From Murimonas intestini (GTDB lineage Bacteria > Bacillota > Clostridia > Lachnospirales > Lachnospiraceae), in the NCBI GenBank assembly GCA_003148945.1, contig QGGY01000013.1:62001-126000 (forward strand): a stretch of DNA of 64,000 bases. The letters run 5' to 3'. The notes below the pieces were generated by a model. It was not told the DNA's origin and searched no databases. It saw only the letters and a program-made list of their open reading frames with translations. Within the stretch, counting starts at the first letter, position 1. The number at the start of each line of letters is the position of its first letter. The position numbers were made by a program, and so were the translations under genes. Below, piece by piece: positions 44,403 through 53,395 of this stretch.

Positions 44403-46238
44403 ATGGACAATCTACTTAAAAAAGGCGCCGGACACCCTTTAGGGCAGGCGCGGCACCTGAAAAACTCATGGCTTTCGCGGACACTGGCGCGCACTTCAAT
44501 CACCTGGAAAATACGGATCGGCATGTTAATTATATCCATCTCCATACTGATCTCATTTATGGCTGTTTCGATCACTTATACTTATAAAAATATGATGTCA
44601 TCCTCTATAGAAGCAGCCCGCAAAAACCTGGTGTTTTCCCAGAATAACCTGGATAATATGCTGAATATGGTGGAGAATTATTCTATTCTCCTGCTTTCTG
44701 ACGAGAAAATACAGGATATATTAAGCTCCAGGAATGCTCCAAAAGACTCTGTCCTTTCACAGAATCAGATCATGATGAGGAACAGGATCAATGCGATCGT
44801 AGGATCGTTTGAGACGATCAGCGCAGTTCTCATCTATGACATATATGGAAATATATATGATTCGGGCATTACCCTCCTGAATGAAGAAAGCGCCCAGGAG
44901 AACCTTCCTGAAGATCTTCCTGTCTGGATACCCACCGAAGACGCCCCTTACTACATAGCAGTCCCCGGCAAGACAATACGCCCCTCCGTTGTCTCCTTCA
45001 CACGCCATATTTTTGATTACCAGACAGGGCGCAGGATAGGCACTGTGCGTATCTGCATCGATGAGTCATATATATCCAGGACATATTCCGACAGCATTGT
45101 GGATGGAGAAAGCATGTATATGATCTCAAGAGATAATATCTTGATCAGCAATCCCGACAGCAGCCTTCTTTATACGAAATGTACCCTGCCTACTGAACAG
45201 TTTACATCAGACAGGAATTATATTTCCGTAGATAAAAACTATATCATGTATGAGGATTATGACAGGCTGGACGCCTGGCTCATCAGTTCCCTTCCAAAGC
45301 ATATCATACAGGATAGATTAAACTCCATGATACGCTATATGCTCATGATCGGTTCCTGTCTCATCCTTCTGTGCATCGCTATCTCATCTTTGATATCCAG
45401 GAATCTGACGCACAATCTTTCCAATCTCACCAGTGCAATGAAGACTGTCTGGAATGGGAACTGGAAGGTAAAGGTGGAGAATCATTCCCAGGATGAAGTG
45501 GGGGTCCTGACCCACACCTTCAACAAGATGCTGGCGGAAATAGAGAAAAAAACAGACAGTCTCGTACAGGAGCAGAAGGTAAAGCGTGAATTCCAGCTGG
45601 AGCTGCTGAACCAGCAGATCAATCCACACTTTCTGTACAATACTCTGGACAACATATGTGCTCTCGCAGAGCTGAACAGGATCGAAGAATTGTCTGAAAT
45701 GGTAAATAACCTGACCGATTTTTACCGGGGTGTTCTCAGCAAGGGAAGCATTGTGATCTCACTGGAACGTGAGCTGCATATTGCTGAAAACTATTTAAAA
45801 ATCATGCAGATACGTTATTACCACAGCTTCTCTTATACACTGGAGGCCCCCGCCTCAGTGATGGAGAACACCGCCCTGCGCCTGACACTGCAGCCTCTTT
45901 TGGAAAACGCTGTCTACCACGGCTTTGAGACACATGAGCCTGGAGGAATGATCAGGATCCGCATCAGGCCTTTCTCCTCCTTTTTGATCGTCTCTGTCTG
46001 TGACAACGGAGCCGGAATGGACAGAAACACTCTCTCCTCCCTGTTCGGTGAGAGCCCGCCCGGCAGCATCAAAAAAGGCTTTGGCCTTAGAAATGTACAT
46101 GAACGTATTCAGCTGTATTATGGGAAAAGTTATGGAATGAAGGCTTACAGCCGCTATGGATGCGGCACACAGATACTCATTAAAATACCGCGCTGTAACT
46201 GGAGGGATAAGACTTATGCTGAAAATACTCATAGCTGA
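44403..46238 (+). CDS. YesM-type sensor histidine kinase (module 1)
   Basis: Membrane kinase, 611 residues. Membrane segments at about 38-60 and 310-332 flank an extracytoplasmic sensor of some 250 residues, followed by HAMP (to about 380), a His_kinase domain with phosphoacceptor His409 in QQINPHFLYN, and an HATPase domain with ENAVYHGF and DNGAGMD. The start at 44403 has GGAGG at seven bases; an ATG 18 bases earlier lacks one. It overlaps the response regulator gene by 23 bases. It is divergent from the module 1 importer operon, the usual layout for a YesMN system sensing the imported glycan. Confidence 0.94.
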   Translation: MDNLLKKGAGHPLGQARHLKNSWLSRTLARTSITWKIRIGMLIISISILISFMAVSITYTYKNMMSSSIEAARKNLVFSQNNLDNMLNMVENYSILLLSDEKIQDILSSRNAPKDSVLSQNQIMMRNRINAIVGSFETISAVLIYDIYGNIYDSGITLLNEESAQENLPEDLPVWIPTEDAPYYIAVPGKTIRPSVVSFTRHIFDYQTGRRIGTVRICIDESYISRTYSDSIVDGESMYMISRDNILISNPDSSLLYTKCTLPTEQFTSDRNYISVDKNYIMYEDYDRLDAWLISSLPKHIIQDRLNSMIRYMLMIGSCLILLCIAISSLISRNLTHNLSNLTSAMKTVWNGNWKVKVENHSQDEVGVLTHTFNKMLAEIEKKTDSLVQEQKVKREFQLELLNQQINPHFLYNTLDNICALAELNRIEELSEMVNNLTDFYRGVLSKGSIVISLERELHIAENYLKIMQIRYYHSFSYTLEAPASVMENTALRLTLQPLLENAVYHGFETHEPGGMIRIRIRPFSSFLIVSVCDNGAGMDRNTLSSLFGESPPGSIKKGFGLRNVHERIQLYYGKSYGMKAYSRYGCGTQILIKIPRCNWRDKTYAENTHS

Positions 46239-47763
46239 CGATGAATACTTTATACGTGAACGTTTGAAACATCTTGTAGATTACCAGTCACTGGGATATG
46301 AACTGGCAGGAGAAGCCGCCAATGGTGAAAAAGCCTGGCAGCTGATCAGAGAATTAAAGCCTGATCTGGCAATACTGGATATCAAAATGCCGCTGTTGTC
46401 CGGCCTGAATATCGCCCAGAAAATACATGAAGAGCAGCTGGGGACAAAAGTCATAATCCTCACCAGCTATGATTATTTTTCCTATGCCCAGGAGTCAATA
46501 CATTATGGCGTTTTTGCCTATCTGTTAAAGCCGGTGGACAGGCTGATGCTCACGGACGTGCTGCAGGATGTGTCAAAGAATATCATGGAATCCCGTCATC
46601 TGCACACCATGGCAGACCAGTACTATACTGAAAAACAGGCAAATATATTCCTTAATTATCTTCAGGGCGATACCCTTCCCCCTGAAGATAAACCGCTCTT
46701 TGACGAGCTTACAGATAAGTTCCCCCATGACACCCCTTTTGCCCTGTGCCTGATCAAAATAGAAAATAAAGACGGAGAGCCTTATATCCTCAAAAATCTC
46801 CTGTCGCTCATTAAAGACCAGCATATTTTTGAGGATTTTTATCCCTTTATTTATACAGATAATATCTGCGGCCTGCTTATATTTGAACCGTCTTTGACAA
46901 GGCTGGAGGCCCGTTATTACAAGGTATCCGGCTGTATACCGGAGACTTTTTCCCGGCCTTTTGTGATCATATCCGGGGAGCCCTGCCTTGATTTTACCCG
47001 TCTTCCCGAAGAATTCCAGGCCCTGCTCTCCCTTATTGGACATTCCGTATTTTTAAAGAAAAACAGGATCTACTGGCTGGATGAATGCCGTGATATCACA
47101 GCCTCCCCCCAGAGATTCCTGTGCAATTTCCGCGCCGCCTTCCTTATAAGCCTGCGGTCAGGCAATCCTGAGAAGGCCTGTGAGGTGTTCACAGAAGCAC
47201 TCTACAGCATGGCGGAAGAGGCTCCTTCCGCATATAACCTCTCGATTGTTCTCTCTGAATTTTTCCTTTCCTGCAGCATCTATACAAATGAGATCCAGGA
47301 AGCCTCAGGTACAGATAATGCCTTCTATGTACATGAATTAATGGAGAACTATCTTTCGCTGGAAGAAATAGCCGCATGGTGCAGCAGTTACCTTTCCTCT
47401 GCCTGCCATTATCCCTCCTCCGCTGAACATGCCAGCCCAAATATCCTTGTCTCCAAGGCCGTAAGCATCATTGAAGCATCCTTTGCAGATCCTGATTTAG
47501 ACCTGTCTTTTATCGCAGACAAGACGGGATATACATCCAGTTATCTGAGCACTACATTTAAAAAAATTACAGGATTTTCCATCGTCCAGTATATAACAAA
47601 ATACCGGATGGAAAAGGCCCGCGCCCTCCTGTGCGACGGCAGCCTGAAGCTGAAGGATATCTGCGACAGGATTGGATATACAGATGTATTTTACTTCAGT
47701 AAAAGGTTCAAAAGCTTCTATGGATATTCACCCTCTGATTATATGAAGATGAACCGTCCCTAA
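46216..47763 (+). CDS. YesN-type response regulator with AraC output domain (module 1)
   Basis: 515 residues. Receiver domain 1-120 with the acidic pocket ADDE and phosphoacceptor Asp55 (LAILDIKMP), a middle region of unknown fold, and a C-terminal AraC domain (LSFIADKTGYTSSYLSTTFKKITGFS, LKDICDRIGYTDVFYFSKRFKSFYGYSPSDY). The start at 46216 lies within the kinase gene with CTGGAGGG upstream. It most likely activates the divergent operon by binding the 20-bp-spaced repeats. Its last four bases overlap the stop of the convergent GH95 gene. Confidence 0.94.
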   Translation: MLKILIADDEYFIRERLKHLVDYQSLGYELAGEAANGEKAWQLIRELKPDLAILDIKMPLLSGLNIAQKIHEEQLGTKVIILTSYDYFSYAQESIHYGVFAYLLKPVDRLMLTDVLQDVSKNIMESRHLHTMADQYYTEKQANIFLNYLQGDTLPPEDKPLFDELTDKFPHDTPFALCLIKIENKDGEPYILKNLLSLIKDQHIFEDFYPFIYTDNICGLLIFEPSLTRLEARYYKVSGCIPETFSRPFVIISGEPCLDFTRLPEEFQALLSLIGHSVFLKKNRIYWLDECRDITASPQRFLCNFRAAFLISLRSGNPEKACEVFTEALYSMAEEAPSAYNLSIVLSEFFLSCSIYTNEIQEASGTDNAFYVHELMENYLSLEEIAAWCSSYLSSACHYPSSAEHASPNILVSKAVSIIEASFADPDLDLSFIADKTGYTSSYLSTTFKKITGFSIVQYITKYRMEKARALLCDGSLKLKDICDRIGYTDVFYFSKRFKSFYGYSPSDYMKMNRP

Positions 47764-50132
47764 ACCACAAAGACCTTATAACTGCTGCCCGGCACAGTCC
47801 CTTTTTCCAAAACACATGGATCTGCCGGTCTGCCTGCATCATCCAGGATCATGACATGTTCTCTGTACTTGAGCTTCAGCGGGCTGCCTGCTTCTGAACA
47901 GATAACTGCTTCCTTCAGCCTGCCTTTTTCCCAGGTTATATCTGCCCTGAAATTGCCCTGGGCACAAAGGCCGCTGACTCTCCCGCTCTCCCATTCATCA
48001 GGCAGAGCCGGAAGAAGCCTTATCACACCTCCCTGGCTTTGCAGAAGCATCTCCATGATGCCCGCGGGCGCACCCAGATTTCCATCGATCTGGAACACAT
48101 CTGATTCACCTTCAAAGCCTGCTCCCAGAGGCGGATGGTATGCAAACAGATTCAGATACGGTGAAATACGTATCAGCCGTTCCAGATACCTGTAAGCATT
48201 TTGTCCGTCCCCCAGCCTGGCGTACAGGCTGATCAGCCAGGCACAGCTCCAGCCCGTCTGTCCGCTGCCGTTTGATGTCCGTTTCTCAAGCAGTTTTTCC
48301 GCGGCCTCTGTCAGTTCACTGTTTCTGCTGTCCGTTATGAGTTCTCCTGGATACAGCCCGTACAGCAGTGAAAAATGACGGTGGCCTTTCTCTGTCTCCT
48401 CATAATCTTCCTGCCATTCCTGCAGGCACCCATCAGCCCCTGTTTTATACTCCGGAAGCCTTGGCAGCGCCTTTTCGATCCTCTCCATGATCTCATCCTC
48501 CAGGCATAAGACTTCCCTGATATAAAGCATATGTTCAAACAGTTCCCTTATAAGGCTGATATCCAGTGCAGATGAATATGTGGCAGAGCACACTCTTCCC
48601 TTCTTATCCCTGAAGGCATTTTCAGGACTGGTTGACGGGCATGTATGAAGTTTCTTATCTTTCCCCTCCACCAGCCAGTCCAGACAGAACAAAGCAGCCC
48701 CCCTCAGTAAAGGATAAGCGCATTCCCGCAGATATTCCAGATCCCTGCTGTACATAAAATGCGTATACAGCTGTGCGCAGAGCCAGACTCCTCCCATGGG
48801 CCAGTATGCAAACTTTGCCTCCCCTGCCACAGGTGAAGTCTGCCTCCACAGATCTGTGTTGTGGCAGGCTGCCCACCCTCTGCAGTGGAACTGTTCTCTG
48901 GCCGTTATCGTACCCTGCACGCTCAGATCCCTGACCAGATCCATATAAGGCTCTAGGCATTCCCACAGACCAGACTCCTCAGCCATCCAGTAATTCATCT
49001 GTGTATTAATATTTAACGTATAATTGCTGCTCCATGCCGGCCTCAATTCCTCATTCCACAGCCCCTGCAGGTTGGCAGGCTGTCCTCCCTTCCTGGAGCT
49101 GCTGATCAGCAGATATCTCCCATAGTTAAAATAAAGGGCAGAAAAAGCCGGATCCTTCTCCCCTTCCCTGAACTTAGCCAGCCTTACGTCTGTTGGACAG
49201 CCGGAAAAAGCTCCCTCTTCCAGATCCAGAACAACCCTTTTATACAGCCGGCTGTAATCCTGGATATGCAGCCTTTTGGCTTTTTCAAAACCTGATTCCA
49301 GTATAGACTTTTCCCTCTTTTGGACCCTTCCCCGCAGTATGGAAAAGTCTGATTCCAGTTCCTTTCCATAGCCCTGATACCCGTTCTCACAGACAATGCA
49401 TATTTCTGCTTCTGAGGCATCCCTGATATGTATTCCCCCGCTGTCAAGTCTCACTCTCCCGTCAGTATGCAGCAGCCTGACACTGCATACAAAATGGATA
49501 CCCTTTTTACCTTCTTCGTAGAGTACCGCATCAGGACATTCCACATAATTTGGCTCCACATGGGAAGGCGCTTCCCCCTCCATCCAGTATGCTTCTCCAT
49601 CTGCCATGCACTTATGGCGCAGCTTAGAGTCCAGGTACATCCGCAAAGAGATTCCTCCCTGCCCTTTACATGTGATCTTCCAGAAAACTGCATTCTGCGG
49701 GAAGGAGGCAAACAGCTGCCTCTCAATCCTCCTGCCTCTGTCCGCAAATGAGGTGGTTATCACAGCCTGCTCCAGGTCCAGTATGCGCCTGTAGCTTTCT
49801 GTGGAAGTGTTATCTATTCCTTCATACTCCAGGAGGAGCGTGCCCAGAGGCATGTAGGATTCATTGTAGAAGCCCAGCATATGATCCCGTATGAAGTCAT
49901 CTGCTTCCCTGTAATCTCCCCGGAATATGAGTTCTCTTGCCCTTTGGAGAGTTTCCTTCTGTATCTGCCTCTCCTGCCTTGTCCCCGTTCCTGACCACAG
50001 AGTATCCTGATTCAATGTGATCTTATCCTCCGCCGTCCCGCCATATGCCATCCCTCCAAAGCTGCCGTTTCCAAAGGGCAGGGCGTCTGTAAAAACAGCA
50101 GCCGGCCTTTCATACCACAATTTATTTTCCAT
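47760..50132 (-). CDS. GH95 alpha-L-fucosidase-like enzyme
   Basis: 790 residues, no signal peptide. It has the N-terminal beta-sandwich (LWYERPAAVFTDALPFGNGS, GGTAEDKITLNQDTLWSG) and the (alpha/alpha)6 barrel with NYTLNINTQMNYWMAEESGL, CHNTDLWRQTSPV (423-435), KFAYWPMGGVWLC and FQIDGNLGAPAGIMEMLLQS. Most relatives I recall have HHNTD; here the first histidine is Cys423, while the Asn and Asp are kept. Family enzymes are inverting alpha-1,2-fucosidases, some act on alpha-L-galactosides. It follows the GH32-like gene by 16 bases as the last gene of module 2, and its stop overlaps that of the response regulator. Confidence 0.9.
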   Translation of the reverse strand: MENKLWYERPAAVFTDALPFGNGSFGGMAYGGTAEDKITLNQDTLWSGTGTRQERQIQKETLQRARELIFRGDYREADDFIRDHMLGFYNESYMPLGTLLLEYEGIDNTSTESYRRILDLEQAVITTSFADRGRRIERQLFASFPQNAVFWKITCKGQGGISLRMYLDSKLRHKCMADGEAYWMEGEAPSHVEPNYVECPDAVLYEEGKKGIHFVCSVRLLHTDGRVRLDSGGIHIRDASEAEICIVCENGYQGYGKELESDFSILRGRVQKREKSILESGFEKAKRLHIQDYSRLYKRVVLDLEEGAFSGCPTDVRLAKFREGEKDPAFSALYFNYGRYLLISSSRKGGQPANLQGLWNEELRPAWSSNYTLNINTQMNYWMAEESGLWECLEPYMDLVRDLSVQGTITAREQFHCRGWAACHNTDLWRQTSPVAGEAKFAYWPMGGVWLCAQLYTHFMYSRDLEYLRECAYPLLRGAALFCLDWLVEGKDKKLHTCPSTSPENAFRDKKGRVCSATYSSALDISLIRELFEHMLYIREVLCLEDEIMERIEKALPRLPEYKTGADGCLQEWQEDYEETEKGHRHFSLLYGLYPGELITDSRNSELTEAAEKLLEKRTSNGSGQTGWSCAWLISLYARLGDGQNAYRYLERLIRISPYLNLFAYHPPLGAGFEGESDVFQIDGNLGAPAGIMEMLLQSQGGVIRLLPALPDEWESGRVSGLCAQGNFRADITWEKGRLKEAVICSEAGSPLKLKYREHVMILDDAGRPADPCVLEKGTVPGSSYKVFVV

Positions 50133-50148
50133 ACTTTCTCCCTTCTGC

Positions 50149-51561
50149 TCAAACCAGGCCTTCTGCAATTGAAATATCTCTGACACAGATCTTTCCCTGT
50201 GTTACAAATACAGAAATGCTTTCTCCCGGCGCTTCATAACATCTGCTGCTGAGGGCAGTCCCATTTACATACAGAACACATGCCGTCCCGTCCTTTATGA
50301 AACGGATATGGAACCTGCCGCCCTCAGGAGTGGGAAGCTGGCGTTCCAGGCCCAGATTCATGCACTGGAACCAGGGCCAGTTTGGATTCTTTTCGAAAAT
50401 CACTCTGTTTTCATGCAGGCAAAAATGATACTGAAATGACTGTCCTGTTTCCTCATTTTCCAGAAATCTCAGCCCGAAATCCTTAGTGCCCTCACCTGCC
50501 TCTATCTCCATCTCCAGCCTGAAAAGTTCCTCCCGGCTGCTCCCGATCCTGACAGCTGCCCTTCCGTCCCCGCAGGCCGCCTCTCTTTCCTGCAATATCC
50601 TTTCTCTTCCAAATGCCTGCCACAATGTATCCGGAGGCATAACCCCCAGCGTACCATCTTCCCTCTGACAGACCTCATGGGGGACAAAGACACCGGCCCA
50701 CTGGAAATTTCCAGTATCCTCATTATTTTCTCTCGTGGGAAGCCATCCGAAGAGATATCTCTTTTTGTCCAGCTCACATGTCCTGGCCGCATAGTAAGCC
50801 CTCCCGTCAAACGCTTCCTCCTTTGGCGCTATCCATGGGCCATGCAGGCTTTTTGCCATCCTGTAGACCATCTTGTCACGGTCACTGTATTCAGAGAAAA
50901 TATGGTACCACCAATCTCCCATCCTGAACAAATCCGGCATTTCATGCATGGTATATATGCCCGGAGCATAAAAATCACCTTTAAAACTCCACTCCTTCAG
51001 GTCTTTTGACGTAAAATAAACTGTGCAGCCTGTCTGTGCCGTCTTAGGAGACATTTTACGAGTCCCCAGGATCAGAAGGTATTCCTGTCTCTCCTTGTCC
51101 CAGAGTACGAAAGGATCCCGCCAGTCACCAGGATCATAGCCGGCCTGAGGCGTAAAGGTGAGACTGCCTTTGCATTTCTCCCAGTGTATCAGGTCATCGC
51201 TCATGGCATGCATCAGGACCTGGGGCTTTTTCCCCTGTTTCTCGTATTCTCTGTTGTAGCCTGTATAAAAACTGTGGAACCTGCCTTCTGCCTCAAATAC
51301 ACATCCAGCAAAAATGAACTGGTCCTGTTCCTCATCCGTACCTCCCGGGATCACAGTCCCATAGTCCTCATAATGTACAAAATCCTCCGTCACGCTGAGG
51401 CTCCATCCAAACGGCTCCCCAAAGGGAACAGGATTGCGGTTATCCCTCTGGTGGAACAGATAAAACTTTCCGTCATATGCAAAGGGCATACAGTCCCCAA
51501 ACCAGGTGCCCGGCACCTGATAGTATAATTGATGCATTTCTTTTTCCAGCTCTTTACTCAT
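50149..51561 (-). CDS. GH32-like glycoside hydrolase with variant motifs
   Basis: 470 residues, predicted beta-propeller plus C-terminal beta-sandwich, no signal peptide. Three acidic positions of the GH32 active site can be matched: Asp23 in WFGDCMPF (GH32 has WMNDPNG), Asp149 in DWRDPFVL (the RDP motif, kept) and Glu207 in HEMPDLF (GH32 has ECP). The fold and the RDP motif support clan GH-J, but the two altered motifs make fructosidase activity doubtful. Its ATG overlaps the permease stop by four bases, and the GH95 gene follows by 16 bases, so it acts on the same imported glycan. I treat it as an unassigned GH32-like enzyme. Confidence 0.75.
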   Translation of the reverse strand: MSKELEKEMHQLYYQVPGTWFGDCMPFAYDGKFYLFHQRDNRNPVPFGEPFGWSLSVTEDFVHYEDYGTVIPGGTDEEQDQFIFAGCVFEAEGRFHSFYTGYNREYEKQGKKPQVLMHAMSDDLIHWEKCKGSLTFTPQAGYDPGDWRDPFVLWDKERQEYLLILGTRKMSPKTAQTGCTVYFTSKDLKEWSFKGDFYAPGIYTMHEMPDLFRMGDWWYHIFSEYSDRDKMVYRMAKSLHGPWIAPKEEAFDGRAYYAARTCELDKKRYLFGWLPTRENNEDTGNFQWAGVFVPHEVCQREDGTLGVMPPDTLWQAFGRERILQEREAACGDGRAAVRIGSSREELFRLEMEIEAGEGTKDFGLRFLENEETGQSFQYHFCLHENRVIFEKNPNWPWFQCMNLGLERQLPTPEGGRFHIRFIKDGTACVLYVNGTALSSRCYEAPGESISVFVTQGKICVRDISIAEGLV

Positions 51562-52403
51562 CCTTTTACAGCCCCTCCTATCGTCAGTGAATTTTCAATT
51601 TTTTCGCTAAAACACAAATATAAAATAATCGTAGGAATGCTCGCCAGCATCATGGCAGCCCCCATTGCTCCCCAGTTAGTACTGTGCTGTCCCACAAAGG
51701 ATGCCAGTCCCGCCGGAAGTGTCTTCAGCTTATTGCTGGATATCAGTACAGTGGGTAAAATATATTCGTTCCATATGCCCAGGGCTGAAAACAGCATGGC
51801 AGAGGATATGGCAGGCTTTACCAGGGGAACCATAATGGAAAGGAAGGTCCTGTACACGCTGGCTCCGTCGATGAATGCCGCTTCCTCCAGCTCAGTGGGA
51901 AGCGCCCTAAAGGATACAGACAGGATCATAAAGGGAAATGCCAGATTAAATGCAATGTACGGCAGGATCAGCGCCCCGTAGGTATCAGCCATTCCCAGAT
52001 CCTTGATCAGCACTGACAGGGGAATCAGGCTGACCTGAAGCGGTATAAAAAGCCCTATGGAAATAAACATAGAAGCCAGTCCTTTAAGTTTCCAGCGCAT
52101 CCTGGCTACAGCGTATGAGAAAGGCAGCACGAGAACAAAGATTCCTGCAAGGGAAGCCGCTGTGGTCAGGACACTGTTTTTGAAATAAGTCAGCACATCA
52201 AAGGTCGTTACTGCCTTCACATAATTGATCCACTGGGGATGGAGCGGCAGCCCAAAGGGATTTGAATAAAAGATCTCATCATTTGTTTTCAGAGAATAAA
52301 ATCCCAGATAGATAATAGGGTAAAGACTCAGCAGGGCAAATGCCACCAGGATTACCGTTGCCGGAAGATTCACTCTGTTCATTGAACGCTTCTTTTTCTC
52401 CAT
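51558..52403 (-). CDS. Carbohydrate ABC transporter permease, MalG type (module 2)
   Basis: 281 residues, six membrane segments, EAA loop EAAFIDGASVYRTFLSIMVP and ending NSLTIGGAVKG. The start at 52403 (MEKKKRSMNRV) has GGAGGGGAAAAGAAG before it and lies inside the end of the MalF-type gene (25-base overlap). It overlaps the GH32-like gene by four bases. Part of the module 2 importer. Confidence 0.94.
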   Translation of the reverse strand: MEKKKRSMNRVNLPATVILVAFALLSLYPIIYLGFYSLKTNDEIFYSNPFGLPLHPQWINYVKAVTTFDVLTYFKNSVLTTAASLAGIFVLVLPFSYAVARMRWKLKGLASMFISIGLFIPLQVSLIPLSVLIKDLGMADTYGALILPYIAFNLAFPFMILSVSFRALPTELEEAAFIDGASVYRTFLSIMVPLVKPAISSAMLFSALGIWNEYILPTVLISSNKLKTLPAGLASFVGQHSTNWGAMGAAMMLASIPTIILYLCFSEKIENSLTIGGAVKG

Positions 52404-53290
52404 CTTCTTTTCCCCTCCTCCTCTTTATTGGAAAGCAGTGTATTTATCAGCATCAATGCACACAGGCACTGAAGGATCAGGACAACTGCCACCGTACATC
52501 CGTAGCCGTATTTTCTTAATTTAAACGCACTCCTGAAGGTCATATATGTCAGACTGTAAGTAGCTGTCCCCGGCCCTCCCTGGGTAAGCAGCTGCATCTG
52601 CGCATATATATTAAACCCGCCTGTCACAGCAAAGATAAGGCATGTGCGCAGCGTATCCTTCATCATAGGAATGATGATCCTGAAATTTGTCTGCCATCTG
52701 GATGCCCCGTCTATGCTGCTGGCCTCAATATATTCACTGGGTATAGCGTTTGCAGAAGAATACATGATGACAAACTCATATCCCATATACTGCCAGGCAT
52801 TCACAAATGCAATGACAAAGATCGCTATAGATTTATCAGACAGCCAATCCTGCTGATAGGAAGATCCCAGCATTTCCAGGACACGGTTGATCAGGCCGAT
52901 CTCCGGATTCAGTATGGAAGACCACAGCTGGCATACTGCCGTCACTGATAAAACTACCGGTATAAAGAAGCTGGTTTTAATAAATTTTTTGCATTTTATG
53001 CGTTTGTCTAAAAGCAGCAGGGTCAGAAACAATCCCACAATGACCTGAAGCAGCACCAGCACCCCTGCCACCAGAAGGCCATTCTTAAAAGACCTGGCAA
53101 ATAATTTGTCCTGAAACAGCTTTATGTAATTATCTATTCCGACAAAGGTCCCGCCAGTCAGCCCGTCCCAGTCATAGAAACTTTTTATTCCGGTCTGCAG
53201 TACCGGATAAAAGGCAATCAGTCCGAAGAACAGCAGACAGGGCATTGTAAAAATAAAAATCGTCTTTTTATCAGCCAGCATTTTATTCAT
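52379..53290 (-). CDS. Carbohydrate ABC transporter permease, MalF type (module 2)
   Basis: 303 residues, six membrane segments, EAA loop EASSIDGASRWQTNFRIIIP. The start at 53290 was chosen because AAGGAGAAATAT precedes it; a longer frame would read through the palindromic hairpin at 53314-53330. The C-terminus is basic and overlaps the next gene by 25 bases. A 105-base gap with GC-rich hairpins separates it from the binding-protein gene. Confidence 0.93.
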   Translation of the reverse strand: MNKMLADKKTIFIFTMPCLLFFGLIAFYPVLQTGIKSFYDWDGLTGGTFVGIDNYIKLFQDKLFARSFKNGLLVAGVLVLLQVIVGLFLTLLLLDKRIKCKKFIKTSFFIPVVLSVTAVCQLWSSILNPEIGLINRVLEMLGSSYQQDWLSDKSIAIFVIAFVNAWQYMGYEFVIMYSSANAIPSEYIEASSIDGASRWQTNFRIIIPMMKDTLRTCLIFAVTGGFNIYAQMQLLTQGGPGTATYSLTYMTFRSAFKLRKYGYGCTVAVVLILQCLCALMLINTLLSNKEEEGKRRWRKRSVQ

Positions 53291-53313
53291 ATATTTCTCC
53301 TTATAAGAACGAA

Positions 53314-53382
53314 GGTGCGCAATGCGCACCCCCGCGAGTCTGTAACTTGGATAGCGCAGCTTTTGTTCCGCGCGCGCAGCGG
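53314..53382 (-). other. GC-rich hairpins between binding-protein and permease genes
   Basis: GGTGCGC-AAT-GCGCACC (53314-53330) is a perfect hairpin, and a second GC-rich palindromic patch (GCGCGCGC-like) lies at about 53350-53382. In ABC operons such hairpins often limit read-through or protect the binding-protein mRNA, giving more binding protein than permease. Confidence 0.6.
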
Positions 53383-53395
53383 CCCTCTGTTTTTG

